From the NCBI GenBank assembly GCA_964447605.1, contig CAYUTA010000038.1, forward strand, positions 1 through 23,692: a stretch of 23,692 nt of DNA, in the 5' to 3' direction. Below are positions 1 through 7,291 of the stretch, one piece after another. The DNA comes from CAYUTA01 sp964447605. Lineage in GTDB: Bacteria; Bacillota; Clostridia; Christensenellales; CAG-138. The notes beneath the pieces were generated by a model that ran no database searches, was not told the origin of the DNA, and saw only the letters and a list, made by a program, of their open reading frames with translations. Made by a program: the position numbers and the translations under genes. Position 1 is the first letter of the stretch. Every line of letters starts with the position of its first letter.

Positions 1-163
1 GCCGCCCGTTGACCGCGTTGTAGCTGATGATGCCGTGCTGCCGCTGAATGGGTTCGTCGATGCTGATCCCATAGTCGTCAATCACACAGAATCCGATGAT
101 GAGGATGCTTACAAAGACAAGCGCGATGCCAACCCCCGCTATTGCTTTTTTGCCTGTGCGCAT
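1..163 (-). CDS. Membrane glycosyltransferase-like protein, N-terminal part (runs off the window)
   Basis: Only the first 54 codons are in the window. The start is the ATG at 163, preceded by a GGTAGGAGA ribosome site. The visible protein begins with MRTGKKAIAG, then one hydrophobic segment (about residues 8-27), then DDYGISIDEPIQRQHGIISY. A basic N-terminus, one membrane helix and a D-x-G-x-S-x-D-E-P-x-Q-R-x-H-G stretch resemble the start of polytopic GT-C/PMT-like glycosyltransferases (PF13231-like), where acidic residues after the first helix are catalytic. That assignment is by resemblance only, since the other helices lie outside the window. It is divergent from the DUF1292 gene. Any N-terminally anchored extracellular protein is an alternative. 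Confidence 0.55.
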   Translation of the reverse strand, partial: MRTGKKAIAGVGIALVFVSILIIGFCVIDDYGISIDEPIQRQHGIISYNAVNGR

Positions 164-348
164 ATCGAAGTCTCCTACCTGAATTAAACGGGGATCGGGC
201 GGCCTGAGCGTCTGCCGCGACGCTCCCCGAACACCCGGGCTTGATCGGTGAATCGGGCATAATTGGTACAAAACAAACTTTTATGAGCCTATATGATAAT
301 TATTATAGCATACTTTTTTGTCGGACGGGTAGTTTTCGTATAATTCGG

Positions 349-377
349 TTGAACATTTTATTAAAATGGGATAGAAT
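349..377 (+). promoter_or_regulatory. Promoter of the DUF1292 gene
   Basis: TTGAAC at 349-354 and TAGAAT at 372-377 are separated by exactly 17 bases, a good sigma-A match. The predicted transcript start is near 384, about 26 bases before the ATG. The region upstream (about 285-315) is AT-rich and could act as an UP element. A second TATAAT at 339-344 has only a poor -35 (TTGTCG, 15-base spacer). Confidence 0.7.
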
Positions 378-409
378 AACCCTATTGAAATAGAAAGGTG
401 GTTTCTATC

Positions 410-811
410 ATGGAAGAAGAACGGGATCTGGTTGTGTTTTCCGATGACGAGGGCAATGAATTCGAGCTGGAGGTCGTCGATTATTTCGACCACGAGGAGC
501 AGGAGTACGCCATCCTGATCGATCCGAGCACATATGAAAACGAGGACGAAGAGGCGGAGGTCTACATCATGAAGGTGGTTGTCAACGGCGAGTATGAGGA
601 GTTCCTGCCCGCCGATGAGGACCGGATGGACGCGCTTTCGGCCATTGTGGAAAAAATATTTGAGGAATGGGAGAATGCCGGGGACGCATGCGAGTGCGGC
701 TGCGGTGAGGACGATTGTGAACACGAGCACGGCTGCGACTGTGGCTGTGGCGAAAGCGAGGGCGATGGCGGGCGTGCGCACGACCATGCCTGCGGCTGCG
801 ACAAGGCGTAG
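410..811 (+). CDS. DUF1292 family protein with Cys/His-rich C-terminal tail
   Basis: The ATG at 410 follows an AAAGGTGG ribosome site by 8 bases; an in-frame GTG at 398 lies inside that site and is rejected. The product is a very acidic 133-residue protein. Residues 1-85 match the DUF1292 pattern: MEEERDLVVFSDDEGNEFEL, then a Y-x-I-L-I-D/P strand and a final E-x-x-F-L-P-A-D-E-D. DUF1292 proteins are small cytoplasmic Bacillota proteins of unknown function, often near alaS, ruvX and fur-type genes. The last 40 residues are unusual: clusters CECGCGEDDCEHEHGCDCGCG and AHDHACGCDKA form repeated C-x-C and H-x-H motifs, suggesting soft-metal binding (inference). It appears to be a single-gene transcript with its own promoter and terminator. 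Confidence 0.85.
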   Translation: MEEERDLVVFSDDEGNEFELEVVDYFDHEEQEYAILIDPSTYENEDEEAEVYIMKVVVNGEYEEFLPADEDRMDALSAIVEKIFEEWENAGDACECGCGEDDCEHEHGCDCGCGESEGDGGRAHDHACGCDKA

Positions 812-859
812 GCATCAGGCCGTCCGTATCCGGAGCCATCTGAACGCAGGCCATAACAG

Positions 860-905
860 GGACTGTCCGCAGGGATTCGGCTGAATTCCTCCGGGCAGTC
901 CTTTT
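860..905 (+). terminator. Rho-independent terminator after the DUF1292 gene
   Basis: GGACTG at 860-865 pairs with CAGTCC at 896-901, followed directly by TTTT. The inner part AGGGATTC/GAATTCCT can extend the stem. An overlapping alternative hairpin, CCGGGC (891-896) with GCCCGG (906-911), shares the second arm. Confidence 0.6.
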
Positions 906-1001
906 GCCCGGAGGGGCCCCAAAAAATGCCGGAGGACCGGGTGCATATGTCCGCCTCTGGCCGGCAGACGGCGCGCCCGGCGAATCAGCTCCACGCAGGA
1001 T

Positions 1002-1030
1002 TTGCATTCTTTCTCCAAGGTTGCTATAAT
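1002..1030 (+). promoter_or_regulatory. Extended -10 promoter of the DUF1461 gene
   Basis: TTGCAT at 1002-1007, a 17-base spacer and TATAAT at 1025-1030 with an upstream TG (TGCTATAAT). The predicted transcript start is near 1037, about 22 bases before the chosen ATG. The promoter lies inside the longest possible reading frame from 1002, which supports the later start. Confidence 0.75.
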
Positions 1031-1058
1031 CTTTGCCACAGGAGAAATACAAACGCGC

Positions 1059-2546
1059 ATGAAAAAAATCCTTTCGGTCGGCTTTGCCACCATCGGTTCG
1101 CTGATATTGATTTTCGCCATCGTGTTCACGTCGATGGAGTTTATCATTAACGACGAGACGTTTATCAATAATGAGTTTACAAAGTTGGGCGTAAGTTCCA
1201 AAATGGGCATGTCCAACAACGACCTTGTGCGCTCCACCGTACGCCTGATCGATTATATGCAGGGCGATGTGGACAACATCGATATCGAGGTCGCCGTCAA
1301 CGGCGAAAAGACGCAGATGTTCGCCCTTGAGCAGGAGGTTACGCACATGCGGGACGTGCGCGAAATCTATCTCGCCATCAAGGGCTATCGTGACGTAGGC
1401 GCGCTCGTCATGCTCGTGCTGTTTCTGTTTGCGGCGGTAATCCATTTCCGGAAAGCGCCGCAGATGCTTGCGCAGGGCTACCTTTCAGGCTCGTTCATCG
1501 CGCTGCTGTTTTTCGGCTTTCTCGGCACATGGGCGGCAATGGATTTTTCCAACTTCTGGACATTCTTTCACCAAATGCTGTTCTGGAATGATCTGTGGCT
1601 GTTTGACGCGTCCGAGAGCCGCATGATCAACATGCTGCCCGAGCAGATGTTTTCAGATATTGTAGGGCAGATTTTCCTGTATGCGGGGCTGGCCTTCGCC
1701 GTGCTGATCGGGCTGTCCATCTTCTGCCTGGCCGTATCTTCGGACGCTTATAAGCGCAGGCAGGCTGAGGCGCGCAAGCGCAAGAAAGCGCGGCAAGCGG
1801 CTTTGGAGGCGCACAAAAAGGCGCGTGCGCAAGCCAAGGCGGAGGCGGAAAAGGCAAAGCGCATCGCGGCCAAAAAGGCAAGGAAAGAAGCCGCCAAAAA
1901 ACAGCGGGCCAGGCAGGAGGCGTCCGCGGCGAGGAAGCGCGCAAAAGCAAGGCGCGGCGCGGATAAGGGGGATACGCGGACACAGGCGCGGACCGTCACG
2001 GCAGACGGCGGCGCTTCAAAAGAACGAAATCCGGATGCGCCGTTTGACGACGGGACAGGCGTCAACCTTGCGGAAGGCGTTACACAGGCGCTTTCCGAGG
2101 GCTACGCCTCCGATTTTTTTCAGAGCGCGACCTATGCCGAGTATGCGGCCGGACAGCTTCACACGACAGCGGGCACAACAACCACGACGACGGGCGGCCT
2201 GTATCCGGAGGCGCCCAACGCCGACTTCTTTAAAAGCTATGCCGCGGCGCGCGGCGTAACGCAGCGGCCGTCCGAAAACGCCCTGCCCGAACAGCCGATT
2301 TTCCCCGGCGGGCGCAATACGCAGCCCGGGGGCGTCTACGACGGCGGGATGGACGCGGACGGCTACCGCGAGGTGTATTACGACGAGGCGGTCGCCGCCG
2401 GATCTCCGCGTGCGGCTGCGCAAACCGGGCGAAAGGGCGCGGTGAAAAAAGCGTCCGCCGGGAAAGCGGTCTCTAAAAAGCCGTCGGTAAAGAAGCCTGG
2501 GAAACGGGGCAATGTACAGGATAACACGGGATTTATGGACGACTGA
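1059..2546 (+). CDS. TIGR01906/DUF1461 integral membrane protein with long basic Ala/Lys/Arg tail
   Basis: The ATG at 1059 was chosen because the promoter sits at 1002-1030 and GGAGAA lies at 1041; this gives 495 residues. The first 230 residues match the TIGR01906 (DUF1461) family of uncharacterised Bacillota membrane proteins: helices at about 8-28, 113-130, 143-162 and 201-225, with the family-like E-x-x-H-M-x-D-V-R-E segment around residues 91-103 just before helix 2. After helix 4 comes a tail that is not part of the usual family, which is about 200-240 residues long. It consists of about 90 residues of Lys/Arg/Ala helix (probable cytoplasmic coiled coil), a Gly/Thr/Pro-rich linker with a TTTTTT run, and a final basic Lys/Ala segment. 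The tail could touch nucleic acid or acidic proteins; this is inference. No function is established. Confidence 0.8.
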   Translation: MKKILSVGFATIGSLILIFAIVFTSMEFIINDETFINNEFTKLGVSSKMGMSNNDLVRSTVRLIDYMQGDVDNIDIEVAVNGEKTQMFALEQEVTHMRDVREIYLAIKGYRDVGALVMLVLFLFAAVIHFRKAPQMLAQGYLSGSFIALLFFGFLGTWAAMDFSNFWTFFHQMLFWNDLWLFDASESRMINMLPEQMFSDIVGQIFLYAGLAFAVLIGLSIFCLAVSSDAYKRRQAEARKRKKARQAALEAHKKARAQAKAEAEKAKRIAAKKARKEAAKKQRARQEASAARKRAKARRGADKGDTRTQARTVTADGGASKERNPDAPFDDGTGVNLAEGVTQALSEGYASDFFQSATYAEYAAGQLHTTAGTTTTTTGGLYPEAPNADFFKSYAAARGVTQRPSENALPEQPIFPGGRNTQPGGVYDGGMDADGYREVYYDEAVAAGSPRAAAQTGRKGAVKKASAGKAVSKKPSVKKPGKRGNVQDNTGFMDD

Positions 2547-2651
2547 CCCGGACGCATCGGACGTGCGCCCGCTGAAGGATCCTGTGTCGTCGCATGGGCG
2601 GCGCGTCCATGCGCGCGTTTGTTGGAGGCGCATTGGAAAGACAAGAACAGT

Positions 2652-3755
2652 ATGAGCAAGCTCTATTTTGAAACGGCAGGCCGCACTCTGGCGGCGCTTA
2701 TGGCAAAGCGGTCCGCAACGGTGCTGGCCATCGAGACCTCGTGCGACGAAACCGCGGCCGCTGTGGTGCGGGACGGTCGCGCCGTGCTTTCCAACGCCGT
2801 ACATACGCAGATTCCGCTGCACGCGCCCTATGGCGGCGTTGTGCCGGAAATTGCCTCGCGCAACCATGTGGAAATGATTGGCCCCGTGGTGGAGCGCGCG
2901 CTGGCAGACGCGGCGCTGTCGCTTGCAGGCATCGATGCGGTGGCCGTTACGTATGGGCCGGGGCTGGTCGGCGCGTTGCTGGTGGGGCTGAGTTATGCAA
3001 AGGGACTGGCGTTCTCCGCGGAACTGCCGTTGGTGGGCGTAAACCACATTGCTTCGCATATTGCGGCCAATTATCTGAGCAGCCCAGAGCTTGCGCCGCC
3101 ATTCACCTGCCTCGTCGCCTCCGGCGGGCACAGCCATATCATCCGCGTAGAGGACTACGACCGCTATGCGCTTATCGGCCGCACGCGCGACGATGCGGCG
3201 GGCGAGGCGTTTGACAAGGTTGCCCGCGTGTTGGGGCTGGGTTACCCAGGCGGCCCGAATCTGGAAAAGCTTGCGGCAGGCGGCGACCCGTTTGCCGTGC
3301 GGTTCCACTCCGCATTCAACGAGGGCGCAGGCTACGACTTCAGCTTTTCCGGCATCAAGACGGCCGTTGTCAACCATATGCATTCCGCCCGGCAGCGCGG
3401 CGAAGCGGTCAATGAGGCCGACGTTGCGGCGTCCTTTCAGGCTACGGTGGTGGAGGCGCTCGCAGGCAAGGCCGTGCGCGCCGCGCTCGAGCAGGCCGAG
3501 CGGGGCGACTGTCCGCCCGTGCTTGCGCTGGCCGGCGGCGTTTCGGCCAACCGCGCGCTGCGCCAGGCGCTTCAAACGCGCTGCGGCAAAAACGGCATCC
3601 GGTTTTATTGCCCCGACGTTTGTTACTGTACGGACAATGCGGCAATGGTCGGCAGCGCGGCGTATTACCGGCTCATGGCCGGACGCATCGACCCGCTCGG
3701 CCTGAACGCCGTGCCGAATCTTTCCATCGTACAGGAACAGGCGCAGGCTGATTGA
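2652..3755 (+). CDS. tsaD: tRNA N6-adenosine threonylcarbamoyltransferase TsaD
   Basis: TsaD, with TsaB and TsaE, transfers threonylcarbamoyl from TC-AMP to A37 of ANN-decoding tRNAs. The 367-residue product has the diagnostic motifs: AIETSCDETAAAVV near the N-terminus, SRNHVEMI, the metal-binding NHIASH pair (H-x-x-x-H), SGGHSH, GEAFDKVAR with LGLGYPGGP, FSFSGIKTAV, AGGVSANRALR and the closing CTDNAAMVG. The start is uncertain: ATG 2652 gives a 16-residue extension before ATG 2700 (MAKRSATVL). I chose 2652 because related TsaD proteins often carry a short helix there and GGAAAG lies 11 bases upstream; ATG 2700 lacks a ribosome site. It is followed by the HAD gene, about 100 bases downstream. 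Confidence 0.95.
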   Translation: MSKLYFETAGRTLAALMAKRSATVLAIETSCDETAAAVVRDGRAVLSNAVHTQIPLHAPYGGVVPEIASRNHVEMIGPVVERALADAALSLAGIDAVAVTYGPGLVGALLVGLSYAKGLAFSAELPLVGVNHIASHIAANYLSSPELAPPFTCLVASGGHSHIIRVEDYDRYALIGRTRDDAAGEAFDKVARVLGLGYPGGPNLEKLAAGGDPFAVRFHSAFNEGAGYDFSFSGIKTAVVNHMHSARQRGEAVNEADVAASFQATVVEALAGKAVRAALEQAERGDCPPVLALAGGVSANRALRQALQTRCGKNGIRFYCPDVCYCTDNAAMVGSAAYYRLMAGRIDPLGLNAVPNLSIVQEQAQAD

Positions 3756-3818
3756 ACGAAAAAAATCAGAGCCGGGGAAAAATGCCAAGGGCTGCCCTGA
3801 ACCAGCCGTTGCAGCCGG

Positions 3819-3847
3819 TTGCGCATACGCGTGAATTCATGTATGAT
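3819..3847 (+). promoter_or_regulatory. Promoter of the HAD gene, apparently leaderless
   Basis: TTGCGC at 3819-3824, a 17-base spacer and TATGAT at 3842-3847. Only six bases (AGGCAC) separate the -10 box from the ATG at 3854, so transcription should begin at or next to the start codon. No clear Shine-Dalgarno sequence is present. Confidence 0.55.
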
Positions 3848-3853
3848 AGGCAC

Positions 3854-4465
3854 ATGATTCAAAATATTGTGTTCGATATGGGCAACGTGCTGCTTGGATT
3901 CGACGCGGCGTATATCGCGTCGCAGTTTGCCGCGGACGAAACCGTGCGCGACCTGCTGCTTTCTTCCATTTTTCGCGCGCCGGAATGGGCGTTGATGGAC
4001 GCGGGCGCGCTAACCGAGGAGGACATGCTCCGCCTGATTCCAGAGCGTCTGCCGCAGGAGCTTGTGCAGACGGGCCTTGCCGCCTATTCCGGCTGGCACC
4101 TGCATAACCGTCGCATCCCGGAGGCCGAGACGCTGGTCAACGACCTGAAGGCCGCCGGTTACCGGCTGTACCTGTTGAGCAACGCCTCGCCGCGCTGGAC
4201 TGTATACTGGCGCGACTATCCGGCCATAGCGGCGCTCGACGGGCACGTTGTGTCCGCGTTTGTCGGCGCTGTCAAGCCGGACCCGGCCATCTACCGCATC
4301 CTGTTCGACTCCTATGGCCTTGATCCGGCGGAATGCTTCTTTGTCGACGATGTGCCCGCCAACATTGCGGGCGGCCGCGCGCTCGGCATGGATGGATTCG
4401 TGCTCGACCGGTTTCAGTATGACAAACTGCGCGTCGCCCTGCGCGAAAAGGGCGTGCGGATATAG
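3854..4465 (+). CDS. HAD-superfamily hydrolase, YihX-like
   Basis: A 203-residue haloacid-dehalogenase-type phosphatase. Motif I is IVFDMGNVL (nucleophile Asp8; the +2 position is Gly, as in the YihX/epoxide-hydrolase-N-like subgroup that uses F-D-x-G-N-V). Motif II is LLSNAS, motif III is VKPDPAIY and motif IV is FFVDDVPANIAGG. The helical cap lies between residues 15 and 90. YihX-type enzymes dephosphorylate sugar phosphates such as glucose-1-phosphate; the substrate here is unknown. The reading frame is open back to a TTG at 3752 overlapping the tsaD stop, but only the ATG at 3854 puts motif I at its usual distance from the N-terminus, and a promoter ends just before it. Confidence 0.85.
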   Translation: MIQNIVFDMGNVLLGFDAAYIASQFAADETVRDLLLSSIFRAPEWALMDAGALTEEDMLRLIPERLPQELVQTGLAAYSGWHLHNRRIPEAETLVNDLKAAGYRLYLLSNASPRWTVYWRDYPAIAALDGHVVSAFVGAVKPDPAIYRILFDSYGLDPAECFFVDDVPANIAGGRALGMDGFVLDRFQYDKLRVALREKGVRI

Positions 4466-4519
4466 GCCGCCCGGCGTTATTCGCGCGGCAGCCAGCTTTG
4501 CCCTGCATGGAGGCTTCCA

Positions 4520-4988
4520 ATGGGCGGTCTGCGGCTGCGGCCCTTTTTAGAAGGCGATGTTCCGCTGTTTCGGGCAAGGCTCTATGAAGCGCATGTGGCA
4601 GGATGGTATGAGCGCCCCGCAGACTGGCTGACGGAGGTGCAAAACCGGCATGGCGAATTTTGCCGGATTCATCCTTTTATTGCCGAACTCGACGGCGCGC
4701 CATTGGTTTTGGCCGGTATTATCTTTACAGAGACAGCGGCGGGACCTGGCGGGGCGAGACGGAAATTGTCGGCACTTACAGCATCGATTATCTTGTCGGC
4801 GAGCGCAAAGATCTCGGCATGGGGCTGGGAAAAGCGCTTGTAACAGCGCTTTTGAACGGGATACGAATGGAACGCCCGGCGCGTAATTGTGCAGCCTGAT
4901 CCGGAGAACGCGGCCTCCCGCGGCCACGCTGCTTTCGGCCGGCTTCCGCCATGACGCGTCAAACGGCGTCTATCTGCTTAATTTATAA
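4520..4988 (+). pseudogene. GNAT N-acetyltransferase (AAC(6')-like), frameshifted
   Basis: The ATG at 4520 follows TGGAGG. Reading across frames rebuilds one GNAT protein: MGGLRLRPFLEGDVPLFRAR, then HPFIAELDGAP; after a one-base shift at about 4701, IGFGRYYLYRDSGG and YSIDYLVGERKDLGMGLGKA (acetyl-CoA loop G-x-G-x-G/A); after a second shift at about 4865, RRVIVQPDPENAAS; after a third at about 4922, TLLSAGFRHD to a TAA at 4986. The Q-P-D-P-x-N-x-x-S block is typical of AacA4/AAC(6')-type and related acetyltransferases. The three shifts abolish the product. True decay and assembly indels both explain it, although the neighbouring genes are intact. It overlaps the convergent rarD gene by 11 bases. 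Confidence 0.75.
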
Positions 4989-5880
4989 AGCGGCCGTTCG
5001 CGCCGGGCGCAGGGACCCGCCGCTCGCGGCGTACCAGACCGACCGTATACAGGATCAGCCCGGCAAGGATGAAGGAGAATGCAACGATTTTGTCGCCCGT
5101 AAACGATTCGCCCAGAAAGCATGCGCCGGTCAGCGCAATCAGCGTTGGGCAGACAAACTGCAAAAGCCCCATCGTCGAGAGCGGCAGGTCGTTGACGCCC
5201 TTTGCAAACAGCATCAGCGGCACGGCCGTAACCGGGCCGGACACAAGCAAAAGCAGCGCGATTTTCAGCGTCATTGCGGAAAACGAGGCCTGCCCCGCGG
5301 GGGAGACGAGCATGTAAAGCAACGCAAACGGCGCGACGATGAGCGTTTTTACCGTGATGCCCAAAACCGCGTTGATGTGAACCAGCTTCTTGATTGCGCC
5401 ATACGCGGCAAACAGCCCGCCGACCGTAAGCGCGATATACGGGACCGCGCCATAGCTGAGTGCGGAGATCGCCACGCCGAGCGCCGCAACGCCGATAGCG
5501 GCATATTCCAGCGCGCCGCACCGCTCATGGAACAGAATCAGACCCAGCGCAAACGACATCAGCGGATTGAGGTAATAGCCCAGGCTTGCGTCGAGCACAT
5601 GCCCGCAGTTGACCGCCCAGATGTATACGCCCCAGTTGGCCGTGACCACGATGGCGGCGGGAACGAGTTTTTTCATCAGGCGCCGATCGCGCAGCGACCG
5701 CAAAATTTCCGGCAGGCGCTTCTGCACGGCCAGCACGAGCACGCCGAACACCGCCGACCACAGCACCCGGTTGCACAGGATTACAATGGGATCGACCGCG
5801 TCGATCCCATGCCAGTACAGCGGCAGGATGCCCCAGAGGCTATAAGCGCCCAGCCCAATCCAAAGACTTTTCCGATTCAT
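4978..5880 (-). CDS. rarD: EamA-family transporter RarD
   Basis: A 300-residue protein with about ten membrane helices in two EamA repeats, matching RarD (TIGR00688) in length and motifs: MNRKSLWIGLGAYSLWGILP, the HGIDAVDPIVILCNRVLWSA loop and helix 2, ANWGVYIWAVNCGHVLDASL with GYYLNPL, and the second-repeat sequence MGLLQFVCPTLIALTG. RarD proteins are drug/metabolite-superfamily permeases of unassigned substrate (named from chloramphenicol sensitivity). The ATG at 5880 is preceded by GGACGGAGGG. Its stop overlaps the end of the broken acetyltransferase gene on the other strand. Confidence 0.9.
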   Translation of the reverse strand: MNRKSLWIGLGAYSLWGILPLYWHGIDAVDPIVILCNRVLWSAVFGVLVLAVQKRLPEILRSLRDRRLMKKLVPAAIVVTANWGVYIWAVNCGHVLDASLGYYLNPLMSFALGLILFHERCGALEYAAIGVAALGVAISALSYGAVPYIALTVGGLFAAYGAIKKLVHINAVLGITVKTLIVAPFALLYMLVSPAGQASFSAMTLKIALLLLVSGPVTAVPLMLFAKGVNDLPLSTMGLLQFVCPTLIALTGACFLGESFTGDKIVAFSFILAGLILYTVGLVRRERRVPAPGANGRFIN

Positions 5881-5999
5881 GCTACACCCTCCGTCCCCCT
5901 GCGCGGCAGGCCTGTTTTCCCAGCCGCCTGCGGCGCTTTGAGGCCGCTAAAAAACGCCCCTCTGCCCGCTCAACCTGGTTGCCATATGAAACAACCTTC

Positions 6000-7169
6000 T
6001 TATCCGAGCGGGACATATTTCCACAGCGGCCTGCCCGCGTCCGTCAGATCGCGCCAGAGGATAAGTCCCTCGCCCGCCGCCGCAAGCTGCGCGCTGCTGC
6101 CGGCGGCGCTGAGCACATAGGTGCGGCCGTCCTCTATCGTGCAGGCAAACACCGTCTCGTCCCGGCTGTACACCAGGCAGCCGGGCGCAATGGCAAAGTC
6201 CACCACGCCTCGCGCGATGCGGACGGCGTCCCCGTCCCCCGCCAGATACAGGTCGCTGTCGCCGCCGCGGTTTCCGGTCAGCCAGGCGGCCATTTCACCG
6301 CTTGCCTGCGGGTTATGGACGTACGTGCCGGGCGCATACCCGGAGATAGCGCCGTCGGACAGCCTGACCGTACGGACGACGCTCAACCCGCCGTCGTCGG
6401 CATCGGCAAAATACACCTTGCCGCCTTCGATGAACGGCGCGCTTGAAGCATAGGCCGGGTCGGTAAACACAGCCAACGCCACGTTCTTGCCCGTGGAAAG
6501 ATTCCATACGCATAGCCTTGCCGCATCCGCAGAAACGCGCTCGGAAAACGCCAGATACGGCGACTCCAGATAGAGCTTCGGCACGCCGGACGCGACCGCG
6601 CACACCGCATTGCTCTCGCCGGTCTGCTTATTCAGCGCGCGCACCGTACCGCCGCCGTCCGCCTTTGCGTCAAGGTAGACGGCGTACGCTTCGTCCTCGC
6701 AGGGATTCCGCACAGCGTCATGCTCGCGCGCGACGGCAAGCTCCGTCGCCGCGCCCGTAGCGGGGTCGACGCGCAGCAGTCTGGTCAAATGCGCCGTGTC
6801 CGGCCCCGCCGCAAACAGGATTTCATTGCCAAAGACAAACGGGTCGGCCAGCGCCTCCACGCCCTCTGCGGCGGCAAGCAATACGGTTTGCGGCACGGCG
6901 CTTTGCAGCGATTCCGCCGCCGATCTGCTAAAATCATGGCCGGCGTCCGCAGGCCGCGCGGTTTGCCGCGCCGCGGGCGCGCGCGCGGCGGCATCCGAAT
7001 CAGGCCGGTTCCTGTACGCGGGGATCAGCACAAATACAATAAGCAGCACAAGCGCCGCACAGCCAAGCAGCGCCAGCGCCGCCCTGACCACGGGCCAGCA
7101 CCGTGTTTCGTTGAGGTGCATCCGCCGACGGTGGGGCGAATATTTCAGGTTTTGATAACCACGCTTCAT
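6000..7169 (-). CDS. Membrane-anchored extracellular protein, probable beta-propeller
   Basis: 389 residues from the ATG at 7169. A basic N-terminus (about 30 residues), one strong membrane helix (LGCAALVLLIVFVLIP), an Ala/Pro/Arg-rich linker and then a long outer domain. The outer domain repeats a pattern of short strands with F-G-N-E-I-L-F, Y-L-E-S-P-Y-L-A-F, E-G-G-K-V-Y-F-A-D-A-D-D and P-G-C-L-V-Y-S, resembling TolB/DUF5050-type propellers, which bind peptides or sugars at the cell surface. No catalytic motif was recognised. The start is fixed by a promoter whose -10 box lies 7 bases upstream, while the longer open frame (to 7205) would run through that promoter. It is divergent from rarA. 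Confidence 0.7.
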   Translation of the reverse strand: MKRGYQNLKYSPHRRRMHLNETRCWPVVRAALALLGCAALVLLIVFVLIPAYRNRPDSDAAARAPAARQTARPADAGHDFSRSAAESLQSAVPQTVLLAAAEGVEALADPFVFGNEILFAAGPDTAHLTRLLRVDPATGAATELAVAREHDAVRNPCEDEAYAVYLDAKADGGGTVRALNKQTGESNAVCAVASGVPKLYLESPYLAFSERVSADAARLCVWNLSTGKNVALAVFTDPAYASSAPFIEGGKVYFADADDGGLSVVRTVRLSDGAISGYAPGTYVHNPQASGEMAAWLTGNRGGDSDLYLAGDGDAVRIARGVVDFAIAPGCLVYSRDETVFACTIEDGRTYVLSAAGSSAQLAAAGEGLILWRDLTDAGRPLWKYVPLG

Positions 7170-7176
7170 GCTCTTG

Positions 7177-7205
7177 ATTTTAACCCAAGCGGAGGCATGG
7201 GTCAA
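7177..7205 (-). promoter_or_regulatory. Leaderless-type promoter of the propeller protein gene
   Basis: On the minus strand TTGACC (7205-7200), a 17-base spacer, TAAAAT (7182-7177), then seven bases (CAAGAGC) and the ATG at 7169. The near-consensus boxes place the transcript start on or next to the A of the start codon. Confidence 0.65.
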
Positions 7206-7257
7206 GCGCCGCGCAGGCCGGCGGAGAACGCGCCTTGCGCCGCGTGAAACGGAGGCT

Positions 7258-7284
7258 TTGCAGCGCGTAAAAATATGTTATACT
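7258..7284 (+). promoter_or_regulatory. Leaderless-type extended -10 promoter of rarA
   Basis: TATACT at 7279-7284 is preceded by TG at 7276-7277 (TGTTATACT). TTGCAG at 7258-7263 gives a 15-base spacer, or TTTGCA at 7257 gives 16. Seven bases (GGTTATT) follow before the ATG at 7292, and no ribosome site is visible. Confidence 0.6.
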
Positions 7285-7291
7285 GGTTATT

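Noticed and set aside
398..409. GTG at 398 as start of the DUF1292 gene
   Set aside because: It lies inside the AAAGGTGG ribosome site that serves the ATG at 410, and the family N-terminus begins at the ATG.
582..1445. Long minus-strand open frame opposite the DUF1292 and DUF1461 genes
   Set aside because: Low-complexity Arg/His/Pro translation with no family signature; it is the shadow of two well-supported plus-strand genes and a terminator.
2016..3788. 590-codon minus-strand open frame opposite tsaD
   Set aside because: It is antisense to the clear TsaD motifs over its whole length and lacks any recognisable domain. High GC explains the lack of stops.
4951..6120. 389-codon plus-strand open frame opposite rarD
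   Set aside because: Gln/Arg/His-rich composition typical of an antisense shadow; rarD on the other strand has all its helices and motifs.
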